Assembly: GCF_013009555.1 (NCBI RefSeq)
Contig: NZ_CP046176.1
Location: 2,449,501 to 2,513,500 of the forward strand
From: Phocaeicola dorei
GTDB taxonomy: Bacteria; Bacteroidota; Bacteroidia; Bacteroidales; Bacteroidaceae
DNA: 64,000 nt
Direction of reading: 5' to 3'
A program made the position numbers and the translations under genes. Every line of letters begins with the position of its first letter. Position 1 is the first letter of the stretch. Below, piece after piece: positions 8,812 through 16,700 of this stretch. A model generated the notes under the pieces. The model saw only the letters and a list, made by a program, of their open reading frames with translations. It made no database searches and had not been told where the DNA came from.

Positions 8812-9309
8812 TTAATCGTAATTGTCATCGAATACCTCGAAACGGGGAATGCCCGTGTCGAAGCGGTTGCCTGATATGCCCGGAAAATAGAGCAGGCTGT
8901 CATCCCCGCTGTCCGGGCAGGGTTCATCGTCTATATAGGCTGTACTCCCGAAAAGTTCCAGGTAGTGCGCTACCAGCAGGTGGGGATCTTCCGTACCGAT
9001 GTCGTGCCCGCAACGGGCGCACCAGTCGAAAAAACAGCCCTTGTCGGGCTCCTCCAGCTGTTCCATCGCCTCCCTTATCTCGAAAAAGTTGGGACAGAGC
9101 CATTTCCGGTTGATAAGCGTATCCGGGATTTCCTCCCATCTCGTGTACCTGTATTCCGGTGCCTCCTCTTCGGGGAAGAGGTCGGAGCAGGTGCAAAGGA
9201 ATTCCCCCATGTCGCCGAAATCGGACATTTGCAGCAGGTTGTCCCTTTCCTGCCGGATGTCCATGAGATGCTGCGTGGTCACTGCCACTTCTGCCTGATT
9301 CAGGTCCAT
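8812..9309 (-). CDS. Hypothetical acidic protein (165 aa)
   Basis: A 165-residue acidic soluble protein. Residues 1-30 are helical (LNQAEVAVTTQHLMDIRQERDNLLQ). The middle has a CxxCG pair (FFDWCARCGHD) that could bind a metal with His residues nearby. Its ATG is 63 nt downstream of the second folded repeat (9372-9492). It heads a three-gene run (9309 to 8188) with short gaps. I recognise no family. Confidence 0.6.
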   Translation of the reverse strand: MDLNQAEVAVTTQHLMDIRQERDNLLQMSDFGDMGEFLCTCSDLFPEEEAPEYRYTRWEEIPDTLINRKWLCPNFFEIREAMEQLEEPDKGCFFDWCARCGHDIGTEDPHLLVAHYLELFGSTAYIDDEPCPDSGDDSLLYFPGISGNRFDTGIPRFEVFDDNYD

Positions 9310-9371
9310 AATCTTTCTGTTATAGTTAATGATGCGGAACCGGGGATTTCATTCCACAGGCTCTCAAAGGT

Positions 9372-9492
9372 CCGCGCCCCGGCTGTGCAGGGTTTTCCGG
9401 GGAAATACCGGAGCCTCCGGCGAGGATGATTTCTCCGGAAACCGCTTGCGGCGTGACCTTGCACTGCCGATAAGGGTGCGGGCTACCTTTGC
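9372..9492. repeat. Folded intergenic repeat, copy 2 of 3
   Basis: Same layout as copies 1 and 3. On the minus strand it reads GGCAAAGGTAGCC, then an outer stem (GTGCAAGGT with ACCCTGCAC), a hairpin CCGCAAGCGG, and an inner stem TTTCCGGAGAAAT/ATTTCCCCGGAAA enclosing CATCCTCGCCGG. The inner stem has different bases from copy 1 yet still pairs, which is compensatory change. On the plus strand TACCTTTG is at 9484-9491. The downstream minus gene starts 63 nt away. Confidence 0.75.
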
Positions 9493-9532
9493 CTGTGGAA
9501 TGGAATCTGCGGTTACTCATGTTTTTTCACTT

Positions 9533-12500
9533 TTAGCTTGTTATACGCTGGCTTCCCCAGCTGATGTGTATCTTGCCCTCCATGTCACGTTCCCTGACCA
9601 GCAGGCTCTCGATGACGGACATAGTGACGTCGAATTCCTCAAAGATTTCCGACTGCTCCTTCACCTCGCCGCTCTTGATGAACTCGTTCAGCCGTTCCTT
9701 GGTAAGTACCAGCGCCATCAGGTTCTGCTCCACGGAATCCTTGTAGGTGACGTAATGCACGTCCTTCAGATCCTTGGAGTCGAGGCGTATGAAACGGAAG
9801 TAGAACTGTTCCATCTTCGGGATGTTCCATTGGAGCGATTCCAGTATCACGTCGTTGCAGGTGGGGATGTTCACCGAACTGCTCAGGCTCTGCTGCGTGC
9901 AGACCAGTATGCCGTTTACGGTGGAGTCGAATTCGGTCACGATGCCCTGCCGTTTCTTGAACGCCACGTCGCCCTTGACCACGAACAGCGGACGTTCCGG
10001 AAAGCGTTCGCGAAGGTGGCTCTCGTACAGGTCGAATGAAGCGATGGAGGTACAGCCCACAGCCACCTTGCCGGGAATCCTCCGTATCAGCCTCTCGATG
10101 TATCTTGTCTTGTTCGGGATACCGTCTCCCCGGTAGCCCTCTATCAGGTGCGGTACGGAGCAGGCCTTTATAAGCAGCTTGATCTGCCGCATGAGTCTTA
10201 GTCCGGCATCCTTCCTCGTGTCTCCCGTACTGTTGTAATACAGTTCGCAGATACGGCAGAACTCCTCGATGATGACACGGTAAACCTCGTGCTCGCCTTC
10301 GGACGGACTGACGGTGTGGGTGCGTATCCTGTACTTCTCTCCGGCAAAGTCCCTGAACTTGCGGGTGATGATGGTCTTGCCGATAAGTTCAGCCAGTTCC
10401 TCCTTGTTGTACACGTCCTGGTTCTGCTTCTCGATGCCGAACACGGTGGATTTTCCGGGACAGTGGCAGGCACGGAAAAGCACATGTCCCCTGAAGGCGG
10501 GGAACGGCTCGCCGTAGTGCGGATTCCGGTCTTCCTCTATCTCCTTGTCCTTGTTCTCGTGATATATCCGGTCACACCAGCAAATCATATTGACGGAGTT
10601 GTTGTAAAGCAACTCGAACTGGCTGTAAAGCTCCGCGATATTGTTACGCGTGGTCGTGCCCGTGTCGAGTATCTTGTATTTGAGACGGCGGAAGAGGCTG
10701 AGTATATGCCTTGTCCGCTGTGAGGACGGGTTGGTAATCTCATCGGATTCGTCGAAAACCAGGCAGATTTTCCCGGACGTGCGTCTGACAAATCCGGCCA
10801 TCCCGCGTTTCAGTTTGGAGAGCATGGAGGTGGAAAGGATGAGAAACACGCCATCCGGTACCGTTTCAAGGTCGGCATTGCTCCGTACTACACGGAACTT
10901 TTCCCAGTTCATGGCCAGGAAGGGTATCCATGTCATGTTGGTGGCGATGGCCGGAGCCAGTATCACCACATTGCGTACCTTACGGAATTTGAGCAGGTAT
11001 TTGGCGCGGTGGTAGACTGCCGCCGTCTTGCCGGAGCCTTGCTGCCAGTTCAGCAGCGCATGGCGTTTCTGTAAGACAAGGTTCAGGTCGTGCTTCTGGA
11101 GCGGGGTGAACTCGCAAGTGTCTCCGTCCTTGTTGATGAAGGTCGTGCGGTCGAGGTATTCGGCCAGGTGCGGGTCGGGCTTCATGTCGGCAAACGGCCG
11201 GTTCTGGATTTCGTATTGCCTGCGCTTCTTGCGTATCAGCTTTTCTGCCGCACGTATCTGCCGCATATTCTCCTCTGTCGGAAATTCCGGCATGGGCAGT
11301 ACGGAACGTTCCAGGACAAGGTCGTTGATGCCTGCCGCCTTGTGCGGTACCTTATCCAACAGCCGTGGGGCGTATTGTTTCAGTTTGAACCCGTAGGAGG
11401 TTTTCACCAGGGCGACCTCCTTGCGCGGTACTACATTCTGCATGGTGATATACCTGCGGATGATACCGAGCACCTTACCCGTGGTCAGCTGCTTCTTCTC
11501 CCATTGCTTTATCTGCTCTTGTGTGGCACTTTCAGGCGGCTTCTGGTTGCGGAATTTCGTGACCAACGCTTCCGCCTTGTCAATGTGCCTGTTCAGCTTG
11601 GTGTGGGCTTTCAACTCGTACATGTACTTGGCGAGCTTGTACTCGAACACTTCCAGTTCCTCCTTGTCGATCCGGTTGGTCTCGCGCATCAGGTCGAGGC
11701 GCAGCCTGTGCTTCATCTGCCTTGCCTCATGGATGCGATCTTTCAACTCAGTCATGGAGATGAACTCCTCCGCGTTGTAGGCCTGCATTTCGATATGCAG
11801 CGACTTGCGCAGGAATACCATGATTTTCGTATGGAAGTTGTGTACCCCGACAGAGGAGAAGGCAGCCGGGTTCAGTCTTGTCTGGCCGATAAAGGAAAAG
11901 TTGTCGTTGACATTCGCGACCCGGGTCTTTTCCCAGAACTCGCTTTGCATGAACGAGCAGGGTACAATGACCATCAGGATGCCTGCCGGGTTAAGCACGT
12001 CGTAGGCTTTGTCCAGATAATATTCCTGTGATAATTTGTAGTCGAACTTGAGATTGAAAGGAGGGTTGCCGATGATGATGTCGAAGCGTTGCTCCGGATC
12101 GTATTGGCGGATGTCGCATTTCTCGATATGGGCGTCCGGATAGAGATACTTTGCGACGGCCACCGCCTTGCCGTCGATGTCAAAGCCGTAGACGTTGTGC
12201 CGGTTCGGCAGGTGGTTGAAGAAATTGCCCATGCCGCAGCACATGTCGAGTATCATCTCGGAAGAGGTCGGGGACAACATATCCGCCATATCCCTGCACA
12301 CTTCATGCGGGGTGAAGAACTGTCCCATCTCGAACTCCTTCTTCGCCTCCGCATACTCGTTGTAGTTGGCAAAGTCGGACTGCCGCAGGTTGTGCAACCC
12401 GCCGATGCCGGTATAACAGTTGTAGATGCTTTCCGCCGGTATAAGGTCCTTGCCGGAGTCTATGGAGAAAAGTATCTTTTCGTTGACCTCGGCCCGCCTG

Positions 12501-12535
12501 TCATGCGGTATCTGTTGGGGTATGATGGCATACAT
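9533..12535 (-). CDS. N6-adenine methyltransferase fused to a DEAD/SNF2-type helicase
   Basis: The 1000-residue protein has an N-terminal class I methyltransferase: GQFFTP at 71-76, SAM-binding DMCCGMGNFF at 97-106 and catalytic NPPF at 157-160 (N6-adenine type). A helical linker of about 200 residues follows. The C-terminal helicase has Walker A QGSGKT at 499-504 and Walker B DESDEI at 595-600, then helicase motifs. No nuclease motif is seen, so it is not an obvious restriction enzyme. Similar proteins are recurrent cargo of Bacteroides conjugative elements. A role in protecting or replicating element DNA is inference. A terminator lies between its start and the upstream gene, so it has its own promoter. 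Confidence 0.85.
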   Translation of the reverse strand: MYAIIPQQIPHDRRAEVNEKILFSIDSGKDLIPAESIYNCYTGIGGLHNLRQSDFANYNEYAEAKKEFEMGQFFTPHEVCRDMADMLSPTSSEMILDMCCGMGNFFNHLPNRHNVYGFDIDGKAVAVAKYLYPDAHIEKCDIRQYDPEQRFDIIIGNPPFNLKFDYKLSQEYYLDKAYDVLNPAGILMVIVPCSFMQSEFWEKTRVANVNDNFSFIGQTRLNPAAFSSVGVHNFHTKIMVFLRKSLHIEMQAYNAEEFISMTELKDRIHEARQMKHRLRLDLMRETNRIDKEELEVFEYKLAKYMYELKAHTKLNRHIDKAEALVTKFRNQKPPESATQEQIKQWEKKQLTTGKVLGIIRRYITMQNVVPRKEVALVKTSYGFKLKQYAPRLLDKVPHKAAGINDLVLERSVLPMPEFPTEENMRQIRAAEKLIRKKRRQYEIQNRPFADMKPDPHLAEYLDRTTFINKDGDTCEFTPLQKHDLNLVLQKRHALLNWQQGSGKTAAVYHRAKYLLKFRKVRNVVILAPAIATNMTWIPFLAMNWEKFRVVRSNADLETVPDGVFLILSTSMLSKLKRGMAGFVRRTSGKICLVFDESDEITNPSSQRTRHILSLFRRLKYKILDTGTTTRNNIAELYSQFELLYNNSVNMICWCDRIYHENKDKEIEEDRNPHYGEPFPAFRGHVLFRACHCPGKSTVFGIEKQNQDVYNKEELAELIGKTIITRKFRDFAGEKYRIRTHTVSPSEGEHEVYRVIIEEFCRICELYYNSTGDTRKDAGLRLMRQIKLLIKACSVPHLIEGYRGDGIPNKTRYIERLIRRIPGKVAVGCTSIASFDLYESHLRERFPERPLFVVKGDVAFKKRQGIVTEFDSTVNGILVCTQQSLSSSVNIPTCNDVILESLQWNIPKMEQFYFRFIRLDSKDLKDVHYVTYKDSVEQNLMALVLTKERLNEFIKSGEVKEQSEIFEEFDVTMSVIESLLVRERDMEGKIHISWGSQRITS

Positions 12536-12567
12536 GGTTTTATCTGTTGTTTACGGTTGGAAATGAA

Positions 12568-12599
12568 AACACCCCGCAAGGATGCCTTACGGGGTGTTG
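12568..12599 (-). terminator. Intrinsic terminator
   Basis: On the minus strand ACACCCCGTAAGG pairs with CCTTGCGGGGTGT (one mismatch), followed by TTTT. It lies between the stop of the 312-residue gene and the start of the methyltransferase-helicase gene. Confidence 0.75.
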
Positions 12600-12616
12600 T
12601 GAAATTCTTCTCATGG

Positions 12617-13555
12617 TCAGTTCTCTTGTAACGTGATTTCATTCAGGCGGAGACGTTTGAAACAGCTCTCGGCTGCCGTACTGTCCTTGAACTTGACATC
12701 TATACGCCCGTTCTTGTAGAACCTGACCTGTTCGGCGTTGGTGGTCGTGAGGTCGTACCAGTCATTGACGGATACATCGTTGCCATCGAAATGGATAATC
12801 ATTTTAGAATTGCCGCACAGTACATCATCTGCTCCGTAGGCGATACCCGCGCATAGGGTTTCCAGTTCTCCACCGTAGTTGTAATTGATTTTGCACCGTT
12901 GGTGGTATTGCATATAATAATCGTCGAAGCGGATGATTTCTGGAAAGACAATCTTGTCCTTCTTCAATTCCGGCTTGACCTTGCTCCAGCAGGAAGGCCT
13001 GACTGCTTTGGAAACTCTGGCAAGCAGCTCTTCCACCGCCGTTTCCCGGAAACTCTTGCCGCCCAAATGTTCGATAACCGCGTCCACGTATGTTTCATAG
13101 ACCGGACGGAAGCCCATGCGGAGCGTCCTTTCGTCTATCCTTTGTTCCGGTACCGATACGTTGTATGTCCTGTTGAAGTAGGCGATGATGCGGTTGGCAA
13201 AATTCGCGTTGGCGTTGCGGTTCTTGTCCACCAGGTCATTGAGGATATCGAACGGCTTGAACTCGTTGTGCGAGTAATCGTCCTTTCCGTTATTAAAGGA
13301 ATAGAAGTCACGCATGGAAACCTTGCCGTTGTCATTATAAGAAAAGTGCCGTTCCACCCGGTACTGTTCCGCCTCTTCCTTGAAGATGGCGTACCAGCGG
13401 TCTATCTGGTCAAGTGTCTTGTAAAGCATGTCCTGCTGGTTTTGGCAAAACTGGCGGTCTTGTTCCGTAATCTTATCCTCATTTCTCACTTCCACGCTCA
13501 GGATACCGGAAAGCAGGTCGGGAGCGCCACCGGTCTTGAATGTTGTTGTCTGCAT
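12617..13555 (-). CDS. Hypothetical protein (312 aa)
   Basis: A 312-residue soluble protein without signal peptide. The N-terminal half is helical and charged (QFCQNQQDMLYKTLDQIDRWYAIF split by charged turns), with RRHFSYNDNGKVSMRDFYSF-like beta segments near residue 75. The C-terminal third reads like an alpha/beta domain ending SCFKRLRLNEITLQ. Such proteins often sit next to the large methyltransferase-helicase on Bacteroides elements, but I cannot name the family. It is 19 nt downstream of the DUF4121-like gene and probably in its operon. Confidence 0.65.
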   Translation of the reverse strand: MQTTTFKTGGAPDLLSGILSVEVRNEDKITEQDRQFCQNQQDMLYKTLDQIDRWYAIFKEEAEQYRVERHFSYNDNGKVSMRDFYSFNNGKDDYSHNEFKPFDILNDLVDKNRNANANFANRIIAYFNRTYNVSVPEQRIDERTLRMGFRPVYETYVDAVIEHLGGKSFRETAVEELLARVSKAVRPSCWSKVKPELKKDKIVFPEIIRFDDYYMQYHQRCKINYNYGGELETLCAGIAYGADDVLCGNSKMIIHFDGNDVSVNDWYDLTTTNAEQVRFYKNGRIDVKFKDSTAAESCFKRLRLNEITLQEN

Positions 13556-13574
13556 ATCTGTTGGATTTTAAGTG

Positions 13575-14393
13575 TTAGGAATTTTGCGGTTTGATTCGGT
13601 GGAAATAGGTGATGTGCCGTTCCATGTCCTTGACAATCTTCACCCGTTCGGGATGGAAATCGAGTCTTCGCTCCACCGCCGGGGCATCAATCTTTTCCCA
13701 TTCCGATAGTGGCAGGAACACATATTCACGGTGGAAGCACCATACCACGATTTGTCGCTCCCAATTGCCTTGGAACACCGTTCCTTCGTAATCTTCCAAG
13801 AACTGTTGGAACCCGGCTTCATCCTGGAAGGCGGCATCATAACCCTGATAGAGGTTGCCTTCTTCCGATTCCTTTCTTTTGTGCAGGTAAAAACGGCGGT
13901 AGGTTTCTGTCGTGAAATCTCCATACAGCGGTTCGGGTTCATGATAGGACCACAAGGGGACGTTCGCTGTGAATGACACCGAACCGTTACCACATGCTCC
14001 ACAATGTCCCCAATCCTTGAATGAGCCTTCCGTCCACTTTACAAACTTCAGCTCTTTAGGGTCTATGGAATGGAAAGCACCTCCGCTGACACTCAGACGG
14101 ATACTTCCCGCTGTCGGCCACACGAAAGGTACATACGGCTGCTCGCATACGGAAAGCGAACCATTCCTTTCATCGTCTATAAGGGCATAGGGGTAATGAT
14201 CACCATGGCGGCTCACATAAACCAGCCTGTCACCGACCTGGGGTGTCATTTCCGAACGTGTCCGCTCGATGAGTTCCACATAACGGTTGGCCATATCCAC
14301 GTCTTCCTGTGTCAGCCTGTGTTCATGGTCGTATGAAACGTTCCGTTCCTTGAGCGTTTCGATACTGTACTTGTTCTTTGCCTTCTGTAACAT
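13575..14393 (-). CDS. DUF4121-like protein
   Basis: A 272-residue soluble protein that I associate with DUF4121, known from Bacteroides conjugative elements; function unknown. The N-terminus is basic and helical (KNKYSIETLKERNVSYDHEHR), followed by a beta-rich domain with VGDRLVYVSRHGDHYPYAL near residue 52 and a CGACGNGS cysteine pair near residue 132. The ATG at 14393 lies 65 nt downstream of the third folded repeat. It is the first gene of the minus-strand block. Confidence 0.7.
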   Translation of the reverse strand: MLQKAKNKYSIETLKERNVSYDHEHRLTQEDVDMANRYVELIERTRSEMTPQVGDRLVYVSRHGDHYPYALIDDERNGSLSVCEQPYVPFVWPTAGSIRLSVSGGAFHSIDPKELKFVKWTEGSFKDWGHCGACGNGSVSFTANVPLWSYHEPEPLYGDFTTETYRRFYLHKRKESEEGNLYQGYDAAFQDEAGFQQFLEDYEGTVFQGNWERQIVVWCFHREYVFLPLSEWEKIDAPAVERRLDFHPERVKIVKDMERHITYFHRIKPQNS

Positions 14394-14457
14394 AACATTT
14401 GATTTTTGTCAGTCCGGCTTTCGGGGCCGGAGTTCCCGTAACTACAGGCTTTAAAAG

Positions 14458-14581
14458 CTCGTGTTCCGTACATGCAAGGTTGGCGGGAAAAATACCGAAG
14501 CCCTCCGGGGCGAGGATGATTTTTCCACGGCACCCGAAGGGCTTGACCTTGCTTGTACGAAAGAACACGAGTTACCTTTGC
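14458..14581. repeat. Folded intergenic repeat, copy 3 of 3
   Basis: The copy with the longest outer stem: on the minus strand CTCGTGTTC, TCGTAC and GCAAGGT pair with ACCTTGC, GTACG and GAACACGAG across the element. The hairpin is CCCTTCGGG and the inner arms are GTGGAAAAAT and ATTTTTCCCGC, around CATCCTCGCC. On the plus strand TTG-N21-TACCTTTG (-7 box 14573-14580) points toward the Ntn-hydrolase gene. The downstream minus gene starts 65 nt away. Confidence 0.75.
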
Positions 14582-14651
14582 CTGTGAGTTACGGGGACTC
14601 GGCTACGGTATGGCGGTTATGCCCGATATGGATTATTTTTGAAATTACCGT

Positions 14652-14702
14652 GAAATTATACCCAGAAAATTCCAGTAATCACAGGAAAATGTTATTTTTG
14701 CA
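14652..14702 (+). promoter_or_regulatory. Promoter region of the Ntn-hydrolase gene (repeat A)
   Basis: It contains TATTTTTG at 14693-14700, a match to TAnnTTTG, 69 nt before the ATG at 14769. The 50 nt upstream is repeated imperfectly at 15776-15827, past the end of the gene, including TCAC.GGAAAA and the -7 box. Confidence 0.6.
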
Positions 14703-14768
14703 TTACGGTAAATTATATTCTATGAATCGATTAGCTTGCTATATTAGATAAAATTTGGATACACAAAA

Positions 14769-15578
14769 ATGACGTTAATTGCTGCATGGATAGGTGTTGA
14801 TTGCAAAAAAAGTGGAGGTCAAATATCTTCTATATATTTTGCTGCCGATAGTCGTTTCTCATGGGGAAATACAAAATCATCTCCAAGATACGATGAAGGA
14901 ATGAAAGTCTTTTGTTCCCTCCAACATCCTTATATTTTTGCTTATTGTGGAGATGTGTTATTTCCCCTTCATACTCTTGAGCGAATAATATATAAAATAG
15001 ATTGTGGTTTATTTTTCGAGCAAACAGATTACAATTTCTTGAAAAAATTATCATCTGTTAGAACCGAAATTGAATCGTCACTCATGAATTATCCTAATCC
15101 TAAACCATCCTTTTCGATTTTATTTGCTTCAAGAGAATCGTATTATAATTTTCATTTAGGTGAAATCAAAAGCGATAAAGGTAATATTAGTTGTGAAGAA
15201 ATAAGACTACCAAACAAATCTCAGATAGTGTATACTGGAGGAAGTGGCAAAAGCAATTTTAAAGATGTCGAAGAACAATTAATGAGGGAACGTAATCCGA
15301 ATGAAGGTACAAGTCGTTTTTGTTTTCATTGTGTAGCAAAAACCATAAAAGACTATGAAAGTCCAACAGTAGGAGGTGCTCCACAATTGGTTGGTCTTTA
15401 TCGGAAAGGGAATGGGATTATCTTTGGTATTGAATATGAAGGAGAAAGATATATTTTAGGCAAGCGTACCAATTTTATGCCTAAATATTTGCATATTGAA
15501 TGGAGAAATAGTAATTTTGAACGGATAAATCCTAAAACATTGAAATTGCAAGAAGGTGCACAAGCACAGCCCTTTTAA
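14769..15578 (+). CDS. Predicted proteasome-like Ntn hydrolase
   Basis: A 269-residue protein starting MTLIAAWIG. Removal of Met would expose Thr2 as an N-terminal nucleophile. The order then fits the proteasome-beta fold: strand FAADSR with Asp27 and Arg29 (like Asp17/Arg19), Lys46 in GMKVF (like Lys33), a YIFAYCGD strand (Gly61-Asp62), two helices, FSILFAS strands, IVYTGGSGKS, and a final VGGAPQLVGLY block. This suggests a threonine hydrolase or protease acting in the cytoplasm; substrate unknown. It is a single gene, AT-rich unlike the block to its left, with its own promoter and terminator. The fold call comes from motif order only; no HslU- or ATPase-type partner is adjacent. Confidence 0.65.
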   Translation: MTLIAAWIGVDCKKSGGQISSIYFAADSRFSWGNTKSSPRYDEGMKVFCSLQHPYIFAYCGDVLFPLHTLERIIYKIDCGLFFEQTDYNFLKKLSSVRTEIESSLMNYPNPKPSFSILFASRESYYNFHLGEIKSDKGNISCEEIRLPNKSQIVYTGGSGKSNFKDVEEQLMRERNPNEGTSRFCFHCVAKTIKDYESPTVGGAPQLVGLYRKGNGIIFGIEYEGERYILGKRTNFMPKYLHIEWRNSNFERINPKTLKLQEGAQAQPF

Positions 15579-15664
15579 AGAAGCAACTCCCTGACTCTCC
15601 ACAATTTTCTTTTATATATGGGGAGGTCGAGGTGTCTGGCGACCAAAAGTTGCCATCAGGGTAT

Positions 15665-15690
15665 GAGGACAGCTTTTAGCTGTCCTCTTA
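15665..15690 (+). terminator. Intrinsic terminator after the Ntn-hydrolase gene
   Basis: GAGGACAGCT/AGCTGTCCTC with a short TTTT-containing loop, then TTATTTTAT. It lies 87 nt past the stop codon. Confidence 0.7.
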
Positions 15691-15775
15691 TTTTATAATT
15701 ATTTGCCCGAAACGTTGGTTAGTCAATGATGTCCTGCCATTCTGAACCGCTTAGTTTGTTATGGCATTGCAAGGC

Positions 15776-15827
15776 GATATTATGCCCGAAAAATTTAGGT
15801 ATTCACGGGAAAAGTATTATTTTTGCA
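15776..15827 (+). promoter_or_regulatory. Orphan promoter region (repeat B)
   Basis: This is an imperfect copy of 14652-14702 (roughly three quarters of positions match by eye) with TATTTTTG at 15818-15825. Downstream only a 30-codon frame (15853-15945) is found before the convergent HD gene, so the promoter drives no recognisable protein. The rest of the 15579-15951 gap holds the terminator above and nothing else I can name. Confidence 0.5.
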
Positions 15828-15951
15828 GACAGATAAAGAGTTATTTGAAAGCATGAGGAATATGGTGGTTCTAAACAGTTTGCCTTTTTCTTATCCGTTG
15901 CCCGTTCTCATGCGAGTTTCATATAAATTACTGATAGTCATATAAAATACT

Positions 15952-16635
15952 TCAGACTATCACAAATATATGGATATTTTCTAAATTCTGTATCGTTTCT
16001 GTTTCCTGTGAATAGATCTTTTCAAATACTTTATGAAGTTCTTCCTCATCGGCTATCAGTTGTCGTAATTCTTGCAGATGTACAGCATTGGCTGATTGAG
16101 GTATCCATAATCTTAAATAACCACCTTCAGCATACTTTTCTTTCAGATGTGCCAGAAAACGTATGTATTGTTTTTCTTTGTCTAGCTCGGGATAGTTGGA
16201 AAGACCATATTGTACCGTCCGTCTCAAGGTAATGTCCGGATCAATAATACGGTCGGCCTCCGCTACAATTTTGCCATAAATGCTACGAGGGACATGCTTG
16301 TTGGATGCACGGTGATCTTCTACTGCCTCTTTCATAATCAAAATATGCTCTTCAGGGAACCATTTCCTTAATTTCTTGTCCGCCCATAGTATTTTCCCTG
16401 AAATGAGATGATGGAACTCTCGTCCCTCACAGAGTCCCAGATCATGGTAGGAGGCAATAACATACACCATCATGCGGTTTACGTCATAATATTGAGACAA
16501 TTTGAGGCTTTCTGCTATAACTTTCAATACATGATCTACACGATGTGCTTTGTCAAAATCAGCGTATTGTGGGATAATTTTACTTGCGATATAGTTGCGG
16601 AACTCCATTGGAAAATCATTGATGTACGACAACAT
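15952..16635 (-). CDS. HD-domain phosphohydrolase-like protein
   Basis: A 227-residue cytoplasmic protein with an HD metal-binding core: His31 and His35 in HRVDH, the His64-Asp65 pair in SYHDLG, and His/Asp residues near EDHRASNKH (about 106-113) and AEADRIID (about 127-134). HD proteins are metal-dependent phosphohydrolases, often on nucleotides; the substrate here is unknown. Length suits a single-domain HD protein. It is divergent from the GNAT-LipB gene with a 65-nt gap. Confidence 0.8.
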   Translation of the reverse strand: MLSYINDFPMEFRNYIASKIIPQYADFDKAHRVDHVLKVIAESLKLSQYYDVNRMMVYVIASYHDLGLCEGREFHHLISGKILWADKKLRKWFPEEHILIMKEAVEDHRASNKHVPRSIYGKIVAEADRIIDPDITLRRTVQYGLSNYPELDKEKQYIRFLAHLKEKYAEGGYLRLWIPQSANAVHLQELRQLIADEEELHKVFEKIYSQETETIQNLENIHIFVIV

Positions 16636-16700
16636 ATTCTTTCTTTTGATTGGGGTTGCAAATATACAATAATTATCCCACCTTTGCAGAAAAAAGTAAT

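Larger units (their letters stand above)
1..14581. mobile_element. Segment of a putative integrative/conjugative element (cargo part)
   Basis: All genes from 81 to 14393 lie on the minus strand, are closely packed and belong to families I associate with Bacteroides conjugative transposons (DUF1848, DUF3871, DUF4120, DUF4121, J-domain/LPD29, methyltransferase-helicase). By eye the block is GC-richer than the chromosome to its right. No integrase, relaxase, transfer gene or attachment repeat is in view, so the element assignment is inference from gene content. It would continue to the left of the window. The right edge lies near the third structured repeat or the Ntn-hydrolase gene. Confidence 0.5.

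Noticed and set aside
14323..14568. Open frame of 81 codons over the third folded repeat
   Set aside because: It runs through the stems of the repeat, and the copies differ in frame and length; it is a by-product of the RNA/DNA structure.
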